Source of the DNA: Costus lasius
Lineage: Eukaryota > Streptophyta > Magnoliopsida > Zingiberales > Costaceae
Length of the DNA: 64,000 nucleotides
Reading direction: 5' to 3'
Assembly: GCA_027563935.2 (NCBI GenBank)
Contig: CM050449.1
Span: 77,717,178 to 77,781,177 of the forward strand
Both the position numbers and the translations under genes were made by a program. Position 1 is the first letter of the stretch; each line of letters opens with the position of its first letter. The notes under the pieces are model-generated. The model was not told the origin of the DNA, did not search any database, and worked only from the letters and a program-made list of their open reading frames with translations. Of this stretch, positions 24,242 to 35,116 are shown piece after piece.

Positions 24242-24243
24242 AT

Positions 24244-24255
24244 TGGTATCAGAGC
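24244..24255 (+). other. Primer binding site (initiator Met tRNA), element E
   Basis: TGGTATCAGAGC two bases after the LTR. Confidence 0.93.
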
Positions 24256-26051
24256 CAATCTATACTTTTTCATATGATTGCTTGCGGTTCTAATGAGTAG
24301 ATCATCATGTTTGATCCATGAATATGTTGGTGAATAGATCTAAAGGTGATTGCTCACATGCCGAAACCTACATGCTAGTTTAGAACTTAGATGTATGTTT
24401 CTTCATGAGTTGCGCAAGATGTATGTTTCTTCATGAGTTGCGCATGTTGTTGTGTTGGCGCATGATAAGTATGTTGAATGGTTGAATGATATTTCATCAA
24501 ATCTTATACCTACTTGCGCGCAAACATTTAGATCTATATGCATCTACTATAAACCCTTAGATGGGTTGATGGGGCTGAAGTCACCTCTAGGTTAGATCCA
24601 TTAGTCTGATCAGACCATCTGACAGCTCAGATGGGTTAACCTGATAGCACCTATGCGCAAGCACAAGGTGGCTATAGGTTGACTGCATCTAGGGCGTGTA
24701 GCGAGGTCTGGTTGAGACACTACTGAACACACTTGAGTTAGGGCCGGGGTCACACCCGCTTGCCAAAACTCATGGGGGTAGTTCAGCCCTTGGCGCATGC
24801 ATGGTTGACCATTAGGTCAACTCGGGTCAGTTAGGACTCGGTGCATGCAAGGGCAAAGGATCTAACTAGATGGATGAGTGGATCCCCATCAATGCACCAT
24901 TGTAAGGTTGTAGGGCTCATAAGGAAATTAAAATTGATGCCATGGGGTTTTCAAAACTTTTAATTTCAAGATGATTGGATCACATGTTGATTGAACCATA
25001 TGCTTGTCTATTTAGTCTTATGTGGGTTGCCCAATTGTGTGCTGTGCTGGGGCCTGCGTGCCTGGACTTAAAAAAAAAAAAAATTGTAAATTAATTTGTG
25101 ATCTGCGAATCACATTGTACTTAATTTATAATATGTTGTTGACCTGCGAGTCAATCTTGTCTAGATAGATCAAATGTACTTTGATTAGACAAGAACAAAG
25201 GCACACATCCAAGAGGGGCATTCACCTGGTGGTGCACCTGTGGTGCTCTTGGCGCTAGGGCACTGGGTTGGACCAGATGAGATGCAATGAAGCTCAAGTG
25301 AAGACTTAAGTAATATTAAGGTCTTACTAGGGTTCATGGGCTTTTACCACATAAGATCATGCTTTCTACTTATTGCTAATAATTAGAATTGCATATTTAT
25401 GTTTATCTTCTGCTATAGCCATAGGACATGCCTGATAGTAAGAAGATAAAAGACCGTTAAAATCCAACGCTAACATATCAAGCTCGTAAGCCTTCTGACG
25501 CGAAACCTCACCTTTCTGACTATCGTTGGAGCCGTGTTGAACCCACTCAGTGGGCACGTCCATCTATCTTCAGACGGTGCTGGATTTCACCTGCGTGTTA
25601 CAGAGTTGGGATTTATCCCCTCTCGTTGCTCAGCATAGCACGTGGTGGTCCAGGGAGTAGGTCAGGTCAGCTTGACCATGTAGACTACATATGTGGCGCA
25701 TATGGTAGCACATGGAGGCAGCCATCTCTGGGATCAGAGACTGTGTTGTACCAACTCAGTTGGCACAGTCTGCTGGATTGCCAAGAAGAAGGGGAATCGC
25801 ACGGGTTGGCGATTGGCTGGGAGAGCCTACCAGAAACTAGTGCTTGTCATCTCTGTGCATCTTATCTCGCCTGAGCGGGACGCGGAGACCAAGTATGAAA
25901 TCTGGATCCCATCTCACTAAAAGAGTGTTACTCTTTCGGACTGTTTACTGGATTTTTCAGTCAGACAAAATAGTGAGAAAAGAATCTTTCTTAAAGTCCT
26001 GGATTGATTCTGAAACATTGATACTAACCTTGCTGTTCTTGCTTGTTGTAG
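24256..26051 (+). other. 5' leader of element E
   Basis: About 1.8 kb. Contains a 28-bp tandem repeat (24390-24445) and hairpins CCCACTCAGTGGG (25542-25554) and CCAACTCAGTTGG (25751-25763). At its end lies a strong 3' splice-site signature: consensus branch point TACTAAC at 26022-26028, pyrimidine-rich run, TAG at 26049-26051. Lacks the tRNA-like segment of B, D and F. Short ORFs of 75-82 codons (25626-25920) recur in A but not intact in B, so they are not called as genes. Confidence 0.75.
24390..24445 (+). repeat. 28-bp tandem repeat, two copies, in E leader
   Basis: Two adjoining copies (24390-24417 and 24418-24445) starting GATGTATGTTTCTTCATGAG, differing only at the last base. Element A has three related 28-bp units at the matching place. 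Confidence 0.9.
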
Positions 26052-26072
26052 ATTCCTGCAGCAACGAACACC

Positions 26073-26888
26073 ATGAGCTTCAATGTGCGATCCCTACTGG
26101 AAAGGGAGAAGTTTGCTGGGCCGAACTTCTCTGACTGGTTCGGACACCTTAAGATCGTTCTTAAGGCAGAGAGGAAACTGTATGTCCTCGAGACGGCGAT
26201 ACCGCCGCAGCCCGCTCCGAACGCCGCAAGGGCGGTTCGGGATGCCTATGAAAAGCACGTCAATGATAGCATTGATGTCGCTTGCCTGATGCTAGCGTCT
26301 ATGACGCCACCGCTGCAGCGTCAGCATGAGGATATGTCGGCTATAGAAATTATAGCGAACCTCAAGATGCTGTATGCTGCACAGGCGAGGACAGAACGCT
26401 ATAATCTGACAAAGCTCTTCTTTCAGAGCAAACTGGCTGAGGGGAGCCCAGTGGGAGCTCACGTGCTCAAGATGATTGGGCACAAGGAGGCTCTGGAGAA
26501 ACTGGGGCATACCGTCAACCAGGAGCTTGCTGTAGATATTATTCTGCAGTCTCTTCCGCCTTCTTTCGATGCGTTCATCATTAACTTTAATATGAACAAA
26601 ATCGATTGTACGCCGGCAGAGCTGCTGAATATGCTCTTGACTACTGAGGAAACTCTGAAGGGCAAGCCTTCAACCTCTGTCTTAATGGTTCCTTTTAGGA
26701 ACAAGAAGAAGGGGAAGAAGGGCAAGGCCCCTGTCAAGAATTACAGCAAGGCCCTGAAACAGAAGGTGAAGCGGTCGAAGGACAACAGGTGTTTCCACTG
26801 TGGCCAGCTGGGTCACTGGAAAAAGGACTTTAAGCGCTCCAAGGAGATAAGAGGGGAAGCATCGCTTCTGGCTCAGGTATATACGTGA
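26073..26888 (+). pseudogene. gag: Copia gag of element E, frameshifted in the zinc knuckle
   Basis: Starts at ATG 26073, 22 bp after the acceptor-like TAG, matching the start used by A. The capsid-like UBN2-type region fills residues 1 to about 220, followed by a lysine-rich stretch (KKKGKKGK) and the CCHC knuckle at about residue 240. A one-base deletion near 26829 turns the last Cys of the knuckle into Phe and moves translation out of the pol frame; the product ends at 26888. A carries the undamaged version of this site. Particle proteins would be made, but the knuckle used for RNA binding is damaged and no Gag-Pol fusion results without frame recovery. Confidence 0.92.
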
Positions 26889-29800
26889 CGGAAGTCATGG
26901 TTTCATCTTCTTCTATATCATGGGTGTTGGACACTGCATGTGGAGTTCACATTTGTTCAAATGTGCAGGAACTCAAGAGAAGAAGGCAGGTGGGACAGCA
27001 TGAGGTAGACCTACGCGTTGGAAACGGGGCACGGGTTGCTGCGGTTGCTGTAGGAGACTATTTCATTACTTTACCATCTGGCATTGTATTAGAATTAAAC
27101 AATTGTTATTTTGTACCCAGTATTACCAAGAATATTATCTCTATTCCTGCTCTTGTCAGGAAAGGATTTGCCTTTGAATGCAAGATTTCAAAGTGTATTT
27201 TGACTTATGATAATATTGTGTATGCCACTGGTTCAATTAACAATGGGTTATTCATGTTGGACATGGAATATTCTATACAAAACATTGATAATAAGAAAGC
27301 CAAGTATGCTGATGACAGCACCTTGCTATGGCATAGTCGTTTAGGCCATATAAACGAGAAGCGCATTAAGCGGTTGCATGAACATGGACTGCTGGGATCA
27401 TTCTCCTATGAGGAGATTGATACATGCAAAGCTTGTTTGATGGGTAAAATGACGAAGTCTCCTTTTCCTCACAAAGGTCAGAGGACTTCAGGTTTACTTG
27501 ACCTTATACACAGTGATGTGTGTGGGCCATTTAGTAAACATGCCAGAGGTGGCTATCAGTACTTCATTACCTTTACTGATGATTTCAGTAGGTATGGGTA
27601 TGTCTATTTGATGAGACATAAAAGTGAATCTTTTGACAAGTTCAAAGAGTTCAAAAATGAAGTACAAAATCAGTTAGGCAGAAATATCAAGGCACTTCGT
27701 TCTGATCGAGGTGGTGAATACCTAAGTCATGCATTTACTGACTATCTGAAAGAGTGTGGGATTATCTCACAGCTCACTCCGCCAGGAACACCGCAATGGA
27801 ATGGTGTGTCCGAGAGGAGAAATAGAACGTTACTTGATATGGTTCGTTCTATGATGAGTCAGGCTACTCTTCCATACTCCTTTTGGGGTTTTGCACTGGA
27901 AACAGCTGCAAAGGTACTAAACCGAGTGCCATCCAAGGCAGTTTCAAAGACGCCATATGAGTTATGGTACGGGAAACAGCCTAGCTTGACGTTTATCAGG
28001 ATCTGGGGTTGCGAGGCTTATGTCAAAAAGCTCGCCTCTGGGAAACTAGAGAGCAGATCTGATAAATGTATCTTTGTCGGTTACCCTAAGGAAACTAAGG
28101 GTTATTATTTCTACGATCCCAAAGAGAACAAGATATTTGTTGCTCGGACGGCCATATTTCTTGAGAAGGAGTTTCTTCTGCAAGAGGCCAGTGGGAGAGA
28201 AATAAAGCTGGATGAGATTCCAGAGGAAGGACAAAGTAGTCAGGCAGAGTTGGATGTGCCTGAGCCAGTAGATCAGGTTACTGAACAACCTGAGGCTCAG
28301 ATATCACGGGAACCGCGAAGATCGGGTAGGATCCGTCGACAGCCTGAGCGCTATGACGGAGTCTACATCATTGATAATGATGAACCCCTAACTTATGCGG
28401 ATGCGGTCAGTGGACCGGAGTCAGCTAGATGGCTTGATGCTATGCGAGCCGAGATGGACTCCATGTCAGATAACCAAGTCTGGGATTTGGTTGATCCGCC
28501 TCCGGGAGTAATCCCTATAGGCTGTAAATGGATCTTCAAGAAGAAGATTGACATGGATGGTAACGTGGTTACCTATAAAGGCAGGCTAGTTGCGAAAGGT
28601 TTCAAACAAATCTACGGGATAGATTATGATGAAACTTTCTCTCCTGTAGCCATGTTTAAGTCTATTCGGATTCTTTTCGCGATAGCTGCATATTACGATT
28701 ATGAGATCTGGCAGATGGATGTGAAAACAGCTTTCCTTAATGGAAATCTGGATGAGGATGTGTATATGACACAACCGGAAGGTTTCAACAATCCAGCAGA
28801 TCGTCATAAAATATGCAAGTTAAAGAAGTCCATATATGGACTTAAACAAGCATCAAGAAGCTGGAATATTCGTTTTGATGAATCAATCTCTGAGTTTGGT
28901 TTCATCAAGAACGAAGATGACCCGTGTGTATATAAGAGGTTTAGTGGGAGCGTAATTACATTCCTAATCCTCTACGTCGATGATATCTTAATCATTGGAA
29001 ATGATATTCCTGAATTGCATGCTGTTAAGGCATGGTTAGGAAAATGTTTCCAGATGAAAGATTTAGGAGAAGCAGCCTATGTACTAGGTGTGAAGATCTA
29101 CAGGGATAGATCTAAAAGGCTTCTCGGGCTGTGCCAGAGTACTTACATCGATAAGGTCCTGGAGAGATTCCATTTAGAGAATTCTAAACGTGGATATCTT
29201 CCAGTCAGACATGGTCTGAATCTTTCGAAGAGTCAGTGTCCACAAACACAGACTGAGAAAGATGAAATGGACAATACGCCTTATGCTTCGGCTATTGGGT
29301 CCATTATGTATGCGATGTTGTGTACTCGCCCAGACGTCGCTTACGGGTTAAGCGTGACCAGTCGATTCCAAAGTAATCCAGGTTTGGCGCACTGGATTGC
29401 GGTCAAGAACATTTTAAAATATCTGCGGAGGACCAAAGATATGTTCTTGATATATGGTGGTCAGGAAGAACTCAGTATAGAGGGATATACTGACGCTTCG
29501 TTCCAGTCGGACCAGGATGATTTCCGATCGCAATCAGGCTATGTTTTTAGCTTGAATGGTGGAGCAGTGGTGTGGAAGAGTTTCAAACAGTCAACTGTTG
29601 CTGATTCCACAACAGAAGCCGAGTATGTTGCAGCCTCGGAAGCATCTAAGGAGGCAGTGTGGATTCGTAAGTTCGTGAGAGAACTTGGTGTCGTTCCTTC
29701 GAGTGCAGATCCTTTGGTTATCTTCTGTGATAACACTGGAGCCATCGCACAAGCAAAGGAACCGCGGTCGCACCAGAAGTCCAAGCACATACAGAGACGG

Positions 29801-29956
29801 TTTCACTTGATCCGGGAGATCATTGATCGAGGCGAGATCAAAATATGCAAGGTTCATACAGATGACAATCTGGCAGACCCACTTACCAAGCCTCTGGCGC
29901 AGCAGAAGCATGTGAAGCACTGTAATAATATGGGTTTGAGATTTCTCAACCATTAG
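26885..29956 (+). CDS. pol: Copia pol of element E: protease, integrase, RT, RNase H
   Basis: One open frame of 1023 codons. Approximate residues: protease active-site region LDTAC at 16-20; pre-integrase HSRLGH...CKAC at 149-190; integrase catalytic Asp in HSDVCGPF at 209, second Asp in SDRGGEY at 273 and Glu in SERRNRT at 309; RT from 530 with QMDVKTAFLNG near 610 and YVDD at 697; RNase H with YTDASFQSD at 868, STTEAEY near 910 and CDNTGAIA near 950. Order PR-INT-RT-RH defines Ty1/copia. In undamaged relatives this is one frame with gag; here the upstream frameshift separates them and the nominal start is a GTG/ATG inside protease, so independent translation is doubtful. All catalytic residues seen are present. 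Confidence 0.93.
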   Translation: MTEVMVSSSSISWVLDTACGVHICSNVQELKRRRQVGQHEVDLRVGNGARVAAVAVGDYFITLPSGIVLELNNCYFVPSITKNIISIPALVRKGFAFECKISKCILTYDNIVYATGSINNGLFMLDMEYSIQNIDNKKAKYADDSTLLWHSRLGHINEKRIKRLHEHGLLGSFSYEEIDTCKACLMGKMTKSPFPHKGQRTSGLLDLIHSDVCGPFSKHARGGYQYFITFTDDFSRYGYVYLMRHKSESFDKFKEFKNEVQNQLGRNIKALRSDRGGEYLSHAFTDYLKECGIISQLTPPGTPQWNGVSERRNRTLLDMVRSMMSQATLPYSFWGFALETAAKVLNRVPSKAVSKTPYELWYGKQPSLTFIRIWGCEAYVKKLASGKLESRSDKCIFVGYPKETKGYYFYDPKENKIFVARTAIFLEKEFLLQEASGREIKLDEIPEEGQSSQAELDVPEPVDQVTEQPEAQISREPRRSGRIRRQPERYDGVYIIDNDEPLTYADAVSGPESARWLDAMRAEMDSMSDNQVWDLVDPPPGVIPIGCKWIFKKKIDMDGNVVTYKGRLVAKGFKQIYGIDYDETFSPVAMFKSIRILFAIAAYYDYEIWQMDVKTAFLNGNLDEDVYMTQPEGFNNPADRHKICKLKKSIYGLKQASRSWNIRFDESISEFGFIKNEDDPCVYKRFSGSVITFLILYVDDILIIGNDIPELHAVKAWLGKCFQMKDLGEAAYVLGVKIYRDRSKRLLGLCQSTYIDKVLERFHLENSKRGYLPVRHGLNLSKSQCPQTQTEKDEMDNTPYASAIGSIMYAMLCTRPDVAYGLSVTSRFQSNPGLAHWIAVKNILKYLRRTKDMFLIYGGQEELSIEGYTDASFQSDQDDFRSQSGYVFSLNGGAVVWKSFKQSTVADSTTEAEYVAASEASKEAVWIRKFVRELGVVPSSADPLVIFCDNTGAIAQAKEPRSHQKSKHIQRRFHLIREIIDRGEIKICKVHTDDNLADPLTKPLAQQKHVKHCNNMGLRFLNH

Positions 29957-29960
29957 ATTA

Positions 29961-29976
29961 AGTGCAAGTGGGAGAT
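29961..29976 (+). other. Polypurine tract of element E
   Basis: AGTGCAAGTGGGAGAT before the LTR; the same sequence at 22490-22505 precedes the middle LTR. Confidence 0.85.
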
Positions 29977-31712
29977 TGTTGGGGTATGCCCTTAAGGCTA
30001 ATGTTTGAGGCCTTAGGATTGTATTAGTATCATGTAATAAACTCTTAAGTTTATAAAGGCATGGTTATTATTCAGGTTGTTACCTTGTCTGCTGTAATAA
30101 GTGTACTTCTGAATACTGTCTCAAAGCTGTTCAGCTAGGCTGACAGGCTATATGTCCTTAGTCGAGATATCTTGGTGAACATGAGACAGCCTTGATATGA
30201 TTGAGACTAATATGAGTGCTAATCTTATAGGATGCTTCGAGCATGGAATAAGACGTAGACTCATGGGTACATTGGATGTACTGGACAGACCCTACTGGGA
30301 TATTCCATTGCTTGTCACAATGTGAATGATCCTTGTAAGCAGCAAGTGGCACATGTCCTCTGACTTGAGATCACTTGTGTTTCTGAATGATGATTGTCAT
30401 TGTCTTGAGGTAGTTCAATATCATTTGAAACATAATGATTATAGACTATCTTGGATGGTGAGCTTGAATCAGGTTAGGGCACTAGTGATAGACATAGGAT
30501 TGCCGTCTCCTTGTTTAAGGAGTGTAGTGTTCTAAGGGCCCCCCTATATGAGATGATTGAGATAGTGTATGGCCATACCCAGATGACTATGTGCATCTGA
30601 TCTAATCATGCTCATCGTATTGGAGTTACAAGCTTGACCCGCTTGTCCAATAAGAACATCCAGTGGCAAAGGACACATGTATGCCTTGTGAATTGAGTCA
30701 CACTTGTGCTATGGTTTGGGAGTAGTCTTGGAAGACTCTTTCCTTTATATCGGGAGACAGTGATGTGTTGCTAGATACCCCTCACTGATCGTGATAACGT
30801 AAGTTATCGTTACCGACATTTAAAGGAAACCCTCAGGGTCGCACAATTTGGTGATATGGCTTCCTTAAGTCAGATCGTGTGGACTGAATTGTTTTGGTTC
30901 AGTTTAAAGAGATTTAATCTCTGATTGTAAGTGAGATCTGGTCTGATCATGTTTGATTGATTAGAGCTTTAGATCGGTAAGCTTCGATCGAGAGAGATGA
31001 TGCTAGATCGATGCGATCAGAAGCGTCAGATGATGAATGGTCAGATCTAGGACCTTGGGGTCTAATTTGATCTAGACTTAATTTATGGGCTGATTTGGTT
31101 TCGCTATTGAACCAAGGATATTGAACCGGCTCATGGGTTGAGCGCTTGGTTCAAGAGGGAGAAGAGGTTGCGTTTGGTTCATGGGAACGTGAACGCCAAC
31201 TCTTAATCGTTGCCAATTTTGGAAAGTTCCAAAAGCATAACGCATATGCGTTCATGGCTTGATGTCTCTCTAATGTTTTTCGGTTTTTGCTTCTTGGACG
31301 TGGTTTTGGGAACGGCTTGCTCGTGTGGAAGGCATCGTTCTTGCGCCAAGGAAGAAGAGCTCTCGAAAAGAAGGAAGCCCTTTTCTTCTAATCTCCTACA
31401 CACGGTTGGAAAAGCTTGGCAATCTTGCTAGCACAAGAGTTGCGCAAGGAGGAAGCTTTCATCCCTTGTGTGTGATTTCTTTGGAGAAGATCCCTTCGAT
31501 CTTTCTTCTTCCAAGCCGCACCTTCCCATGGCCATGGTAATGAATCTCTCACTTGTTATTCAAGTTGATTATATGAAAGTATAGAATGCGATCTTATGTG
31601 GAAACCCTAATTCCGCTGCTATGAGAAAGAAACATATGACTTGCGCCCCCCCTCATGAAAGGGGTTCTTCTCACAATAGGTTTTGCGCTCCCCTCCTGAA
31701 AGGGTTCCTTCA
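29977..31712 (+). repeat. 3' LTR of composite E
   Basis: 1736 bp, identical by eye to 22506-24241; followed directly by the CTGAG duplication (31713-31717) and the interrupted pol of A. Palindrome at 30567-30578. Confidence 0.95.
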
Positions 31713-34700
31713 CTGAGTTCTTCCTGACCACCATATATCAAGAACATATCTTTGGTCCTCCGCAGATATTTTAAAATGTTCTTGACTGCAATCCAGTGCG
31801 CCAAACCTGGATTACTTTGGAATCGACTGGTCACGCTTAACCCGTAAGCGACGTCTGGGCGAGTACACAACATCGCATACATAATGGACCCAATAGCCGA
31901 AGCATAAGGCGTATTGTCCATTTCATCTTTCTCAGTCTGTGTTTGTGGACACTGACTCTTCGAAAGATTCAGACCATGTCTGACTGGAAGATATCCACGT
32001 TTAGAATTCTCTAAATGGAATCTCTCCAGGACCTTATCGATGTAAGTACTCTGGCACAGCCCGAGAAGCCTCTTAGATCTATCCCTGTAGATCTTCACAC
32101 CTAAAACATAGGCTGCTTCTCCTAAATCTTTCATCTGGAAACATTTTCCTAACCATGCCTTAACAGCATGCAGTTCAGGAATATCATTTCCAATGATCAA
32201 GATATCATCGACGTAGAGGATTAGGAATGTAATCACGCTCCCACTAAACCTCTTATATACACATGGGTCATCCTCGTTCTTGATGAAACCAAACTCAGAG
32301 ATTGATTCATCAAAACGAATATTCCAGCTCCTAGATGCTTGTTTAAGTCCATAAATGGACTTCTTTAACTTGCATATTTTATGACGATCTGATGGATTAG
32401 TGAAACCTTCTGGTTGTGTCATATACACATCCTCATCCAGATTTCCATTAAGGAAAGCTGTCTTCACATCCATCTGCCAGATCTCATAATCGTAATATGC
32501 AGCTATCGCGAAAAGAATCCGAATAGACTTAAACATGGCTACAGGTGAGAAAGTTTCATCATAATCTATCCCGTAGATTTGTTTGAAACCTTTCGCAACT
32601 AGCCTGCCTTTATAGGTAACCACGTTACCATCCATGTCAATCTTCTTCTTGAAGATCCATTTACAGCCTATAGGGATTACTCCCGGAGGCGGATCAACCA
32701 AATCCCAGACTTGGTTATCTGACATGGAGTCCATCTCGGCTCGCATAGCTTCAAGCCATCTAGCTGACTCCGGTCCACTGACCGCATCCGCATAAGTTAG
32801 GGGTTCATCATTATCAATGATGTAGACTCCGACATAGCGCTCAGGCTGTCGACGGATCCTACCCGATCTTCGCGGTTCCCGTGATATCTGAGCCTCAGGT
32901 TGTTCAATAACCTGATCTACTGGCTCAGGCACATCCAACTCTGCCTGACTACTTTGTCCTTCCTCTGGAATCTCATCCAGCTTTATTTCTCTCCCACTGG
33001 CCTCTTGCAGAAGAAACTCCTTCTCAAGAAATATGGCCGTCCGAGCAACAAATATTTTGTTCTCTTTGGGATCGTAGAAATAATAACCCTTAGTTTCCTT
33101 AGGGTAACCGACAAAGATGCATTTCTCAGATCTGCTCTCCAGTTTCCCAGAGGCGAGCTTTTTGACATAAGCCTCGCAACCCCAGATCCTGATAAATGTC
33201 AAGCTAGGCTGTTTCCCATACCATAGCTCATATGGCGTCTTTGAAACTGCCTTGGATGGCACTCGGTTTAGTACCTTTGCAGCTGTTTCCAGTGCAAAAC
33301 CCCAAAAGGAATATGGAAGAGTAGCCTGACTCATCATAGAACGAACCATATCAAGTAACGTTCTATTTCTCCTCTCGGACACACCATTCCACTGCGGTGT
33401 TCCTGGCGGAGTGAGCTGTGAGATAATCCCACACTCCTTCAGATAGTCAGTAAACGTATGACTCAGGTATTCTCCACCTCGATCAGAACGAAGTGCCTTG
33501 ATATTTCGGCCTAACTGATTTTGTACTTCATTTTTGAACTCTTTGAACTTGTCAAAAGATTCACTTTTATGTCTCATTAAATAGACATATCCATACCTAC
33601 TGAAATCATCAGTGAAGGTAATGAAGTACTGATAGCCACCTCTGGCATGTTTACTGAAAGGCCCACACACATCACTGTGTATCAGGTCAAGTAAACCTGA
33701 AGTCCTTTGACCTTTGTGAGGAAAAGGAGACTTCGTCATTTTACCCATTAAACAAGCTTTGCATGTATCAATCTCCTCATAGGAGAAAGATCCCAGCAGT
33801 CCATGATCATGCAACCGCTTAATGCGCTTCTCGTTTATATGGCCTAAACGACTATGCCATAGCAAGGTGCTGTCATCAGCATACTTGGCTTTCTTATTAT
33901 CAATGTTTTGTATAGAATATTCCATGTCCAACATGAATAACCCATTGTTAATTGAACCAGTTGCATACACAATATTATCATAAGTTAAAACACACTTTGA
34001 AATCTTGCATTCAAAGGCAAATCCTTTCCTGACAAGAGCAGGAATAGAGATAATATTCTTGGTAATACTGGGTACAAAATAACAATTGTTCAATTCTAAT
34101 ACAATGCCAGATGGTAAAGTGATGAAATAGTCTCCTACAGCAACAGCAGCAACCCGTGCCCCGTTTCCAACGCGTAGGTCTACCTCATGCTGTCCCACCT
34201 GCCTTCTTCTCTTGAGTTCCTGCACATTTGAACAAATGTGAACTCCACATGCAGTGTCCAACACCCATGATATAGAAGAAGATGAAACCATGACTTCCGT
34301 CACGTATATACCTGAGCCAAAAGCAATGCTTCCCCTCTTATCTCCTTGGAGCGCTTTACAGTCCTTTTTCCAGTGACCCAGCTGGCCACAGTGGAAACAC
34401 CTGTTATCCTTCGACCGCTTCACCTTCTGTTTCAGGGCCTTGCTGTAATTCTTGACAGGGGCCTTGCCCTTCTTCCCCTTCTTCTTGTTCCTAGAAGGAA
34501 CCAACAAGACAGAGGTTGAAGGCTTACCCTTCAGAGTTTCCTCAGTAGTCAAGAGCATATTCAGCAGCTCTGCCGGCGTACAATCGATTTTGTTCATATT
34601 AAAGTTAATGATGAACGCATCGAAAGAAGGCGGAAGAGACTGCAGAATAATATCTACAGCAAGCTCCTGGTTGATGGTATGCCCCAGTTTCTCCAGAGCC

Positions 34701-35116
34701 TCCTTGTGCCCAATCATCTTGAGCACGTGAGCTCCCACTGGGCTCCCCTCAGCCAGTTTGCTCTGAAAGAAGAGCTTCGTCAGATTATAGCGTTCTGTCC
34801 TCGCCTGTGCAGCATACAACATCTTGAGGTTCGCTATAATTTCTATAGCCGACATATCCTCATGCTGACGCTGCAGCGGTGGCGTCATAGACGCTAGCAT
34901 CAGGCAAGCGACATCAATGCTATCATTGACGTGCTTTTCATAGGCTTCCCGAACCGCCCTTGCGGCGTTCGGAGCGGGCTGCGGCGGTATCGCCGTCTCG
35001 AGGACATACAGTTTCCTCTCTGCCTTAAGAACGATCTTAAGGTGTCCGAACCAGTCAGAGAAGTTCGGCCCAGCAAACTTCTCCCTTTCCAGTAGGGATC
35101 GCACATTGAAGCTCAT
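31713..35116 (-). pseudogene. gag-pol: Copia gag-protease-integrase-RT, 5' part of element A gag-pol
   Basis: From ATG at 35116 the frame is open for 1134 codons until E interrupts it. Order: gag; CCHC knuckle (CFHCGQLGHWKKDC) near residue 240; protease LDTAC near 285; pre-integrase HHCC; integrase D-D-E motifs; linker; RT with QMDVKTAFLNG and YVDD near 968. Reading through into the LTR adds an unrelated tail that stops at 31619. RNase H continues in frame at 20197-19717. Gag and pol are in a single frame, as in Angela-type elements. Apart from the insertion I see no stop, shift or lost catalytic residue, so A was probably coding-competent when E landed. Confidence 0.94.

Larger units (their letters stand above)
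20203..31712 (+). mobile_element. Composite copia element E: partial LTR - pol - LTR - gag-pol - LTR
   Basis: Plus-strand composite flanked as a whole by CTGAG duplications. Order: first 267 bp of an LTR (20203-20469), a junction into pol, pol to its stop (22485), complete LTR (22506-24241), primer site, leader, gag-pol (26073-29956), complete LTR (29977-31712). The stretch 20467-24241 repeats as 27938-31712 (offset 7471) with no difference seen. The junction at 20467-20469 shares GCA between LTR and pol, consistent with microhomology deletion inside a tandem LTR-int-LTR-int-LTR array. Confidence 0.93.

Noticed and set aside
25626..25920. Overlapping 82- and 75-codon ORFs in the E leader, also present in A (35267-35561)
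   Set aside because: A and E are nearly identical overall, so open frames are expected; in B they are shortened, and two overlapping frames share the conservation. It reflects RNA-level similarity, not protein selection.
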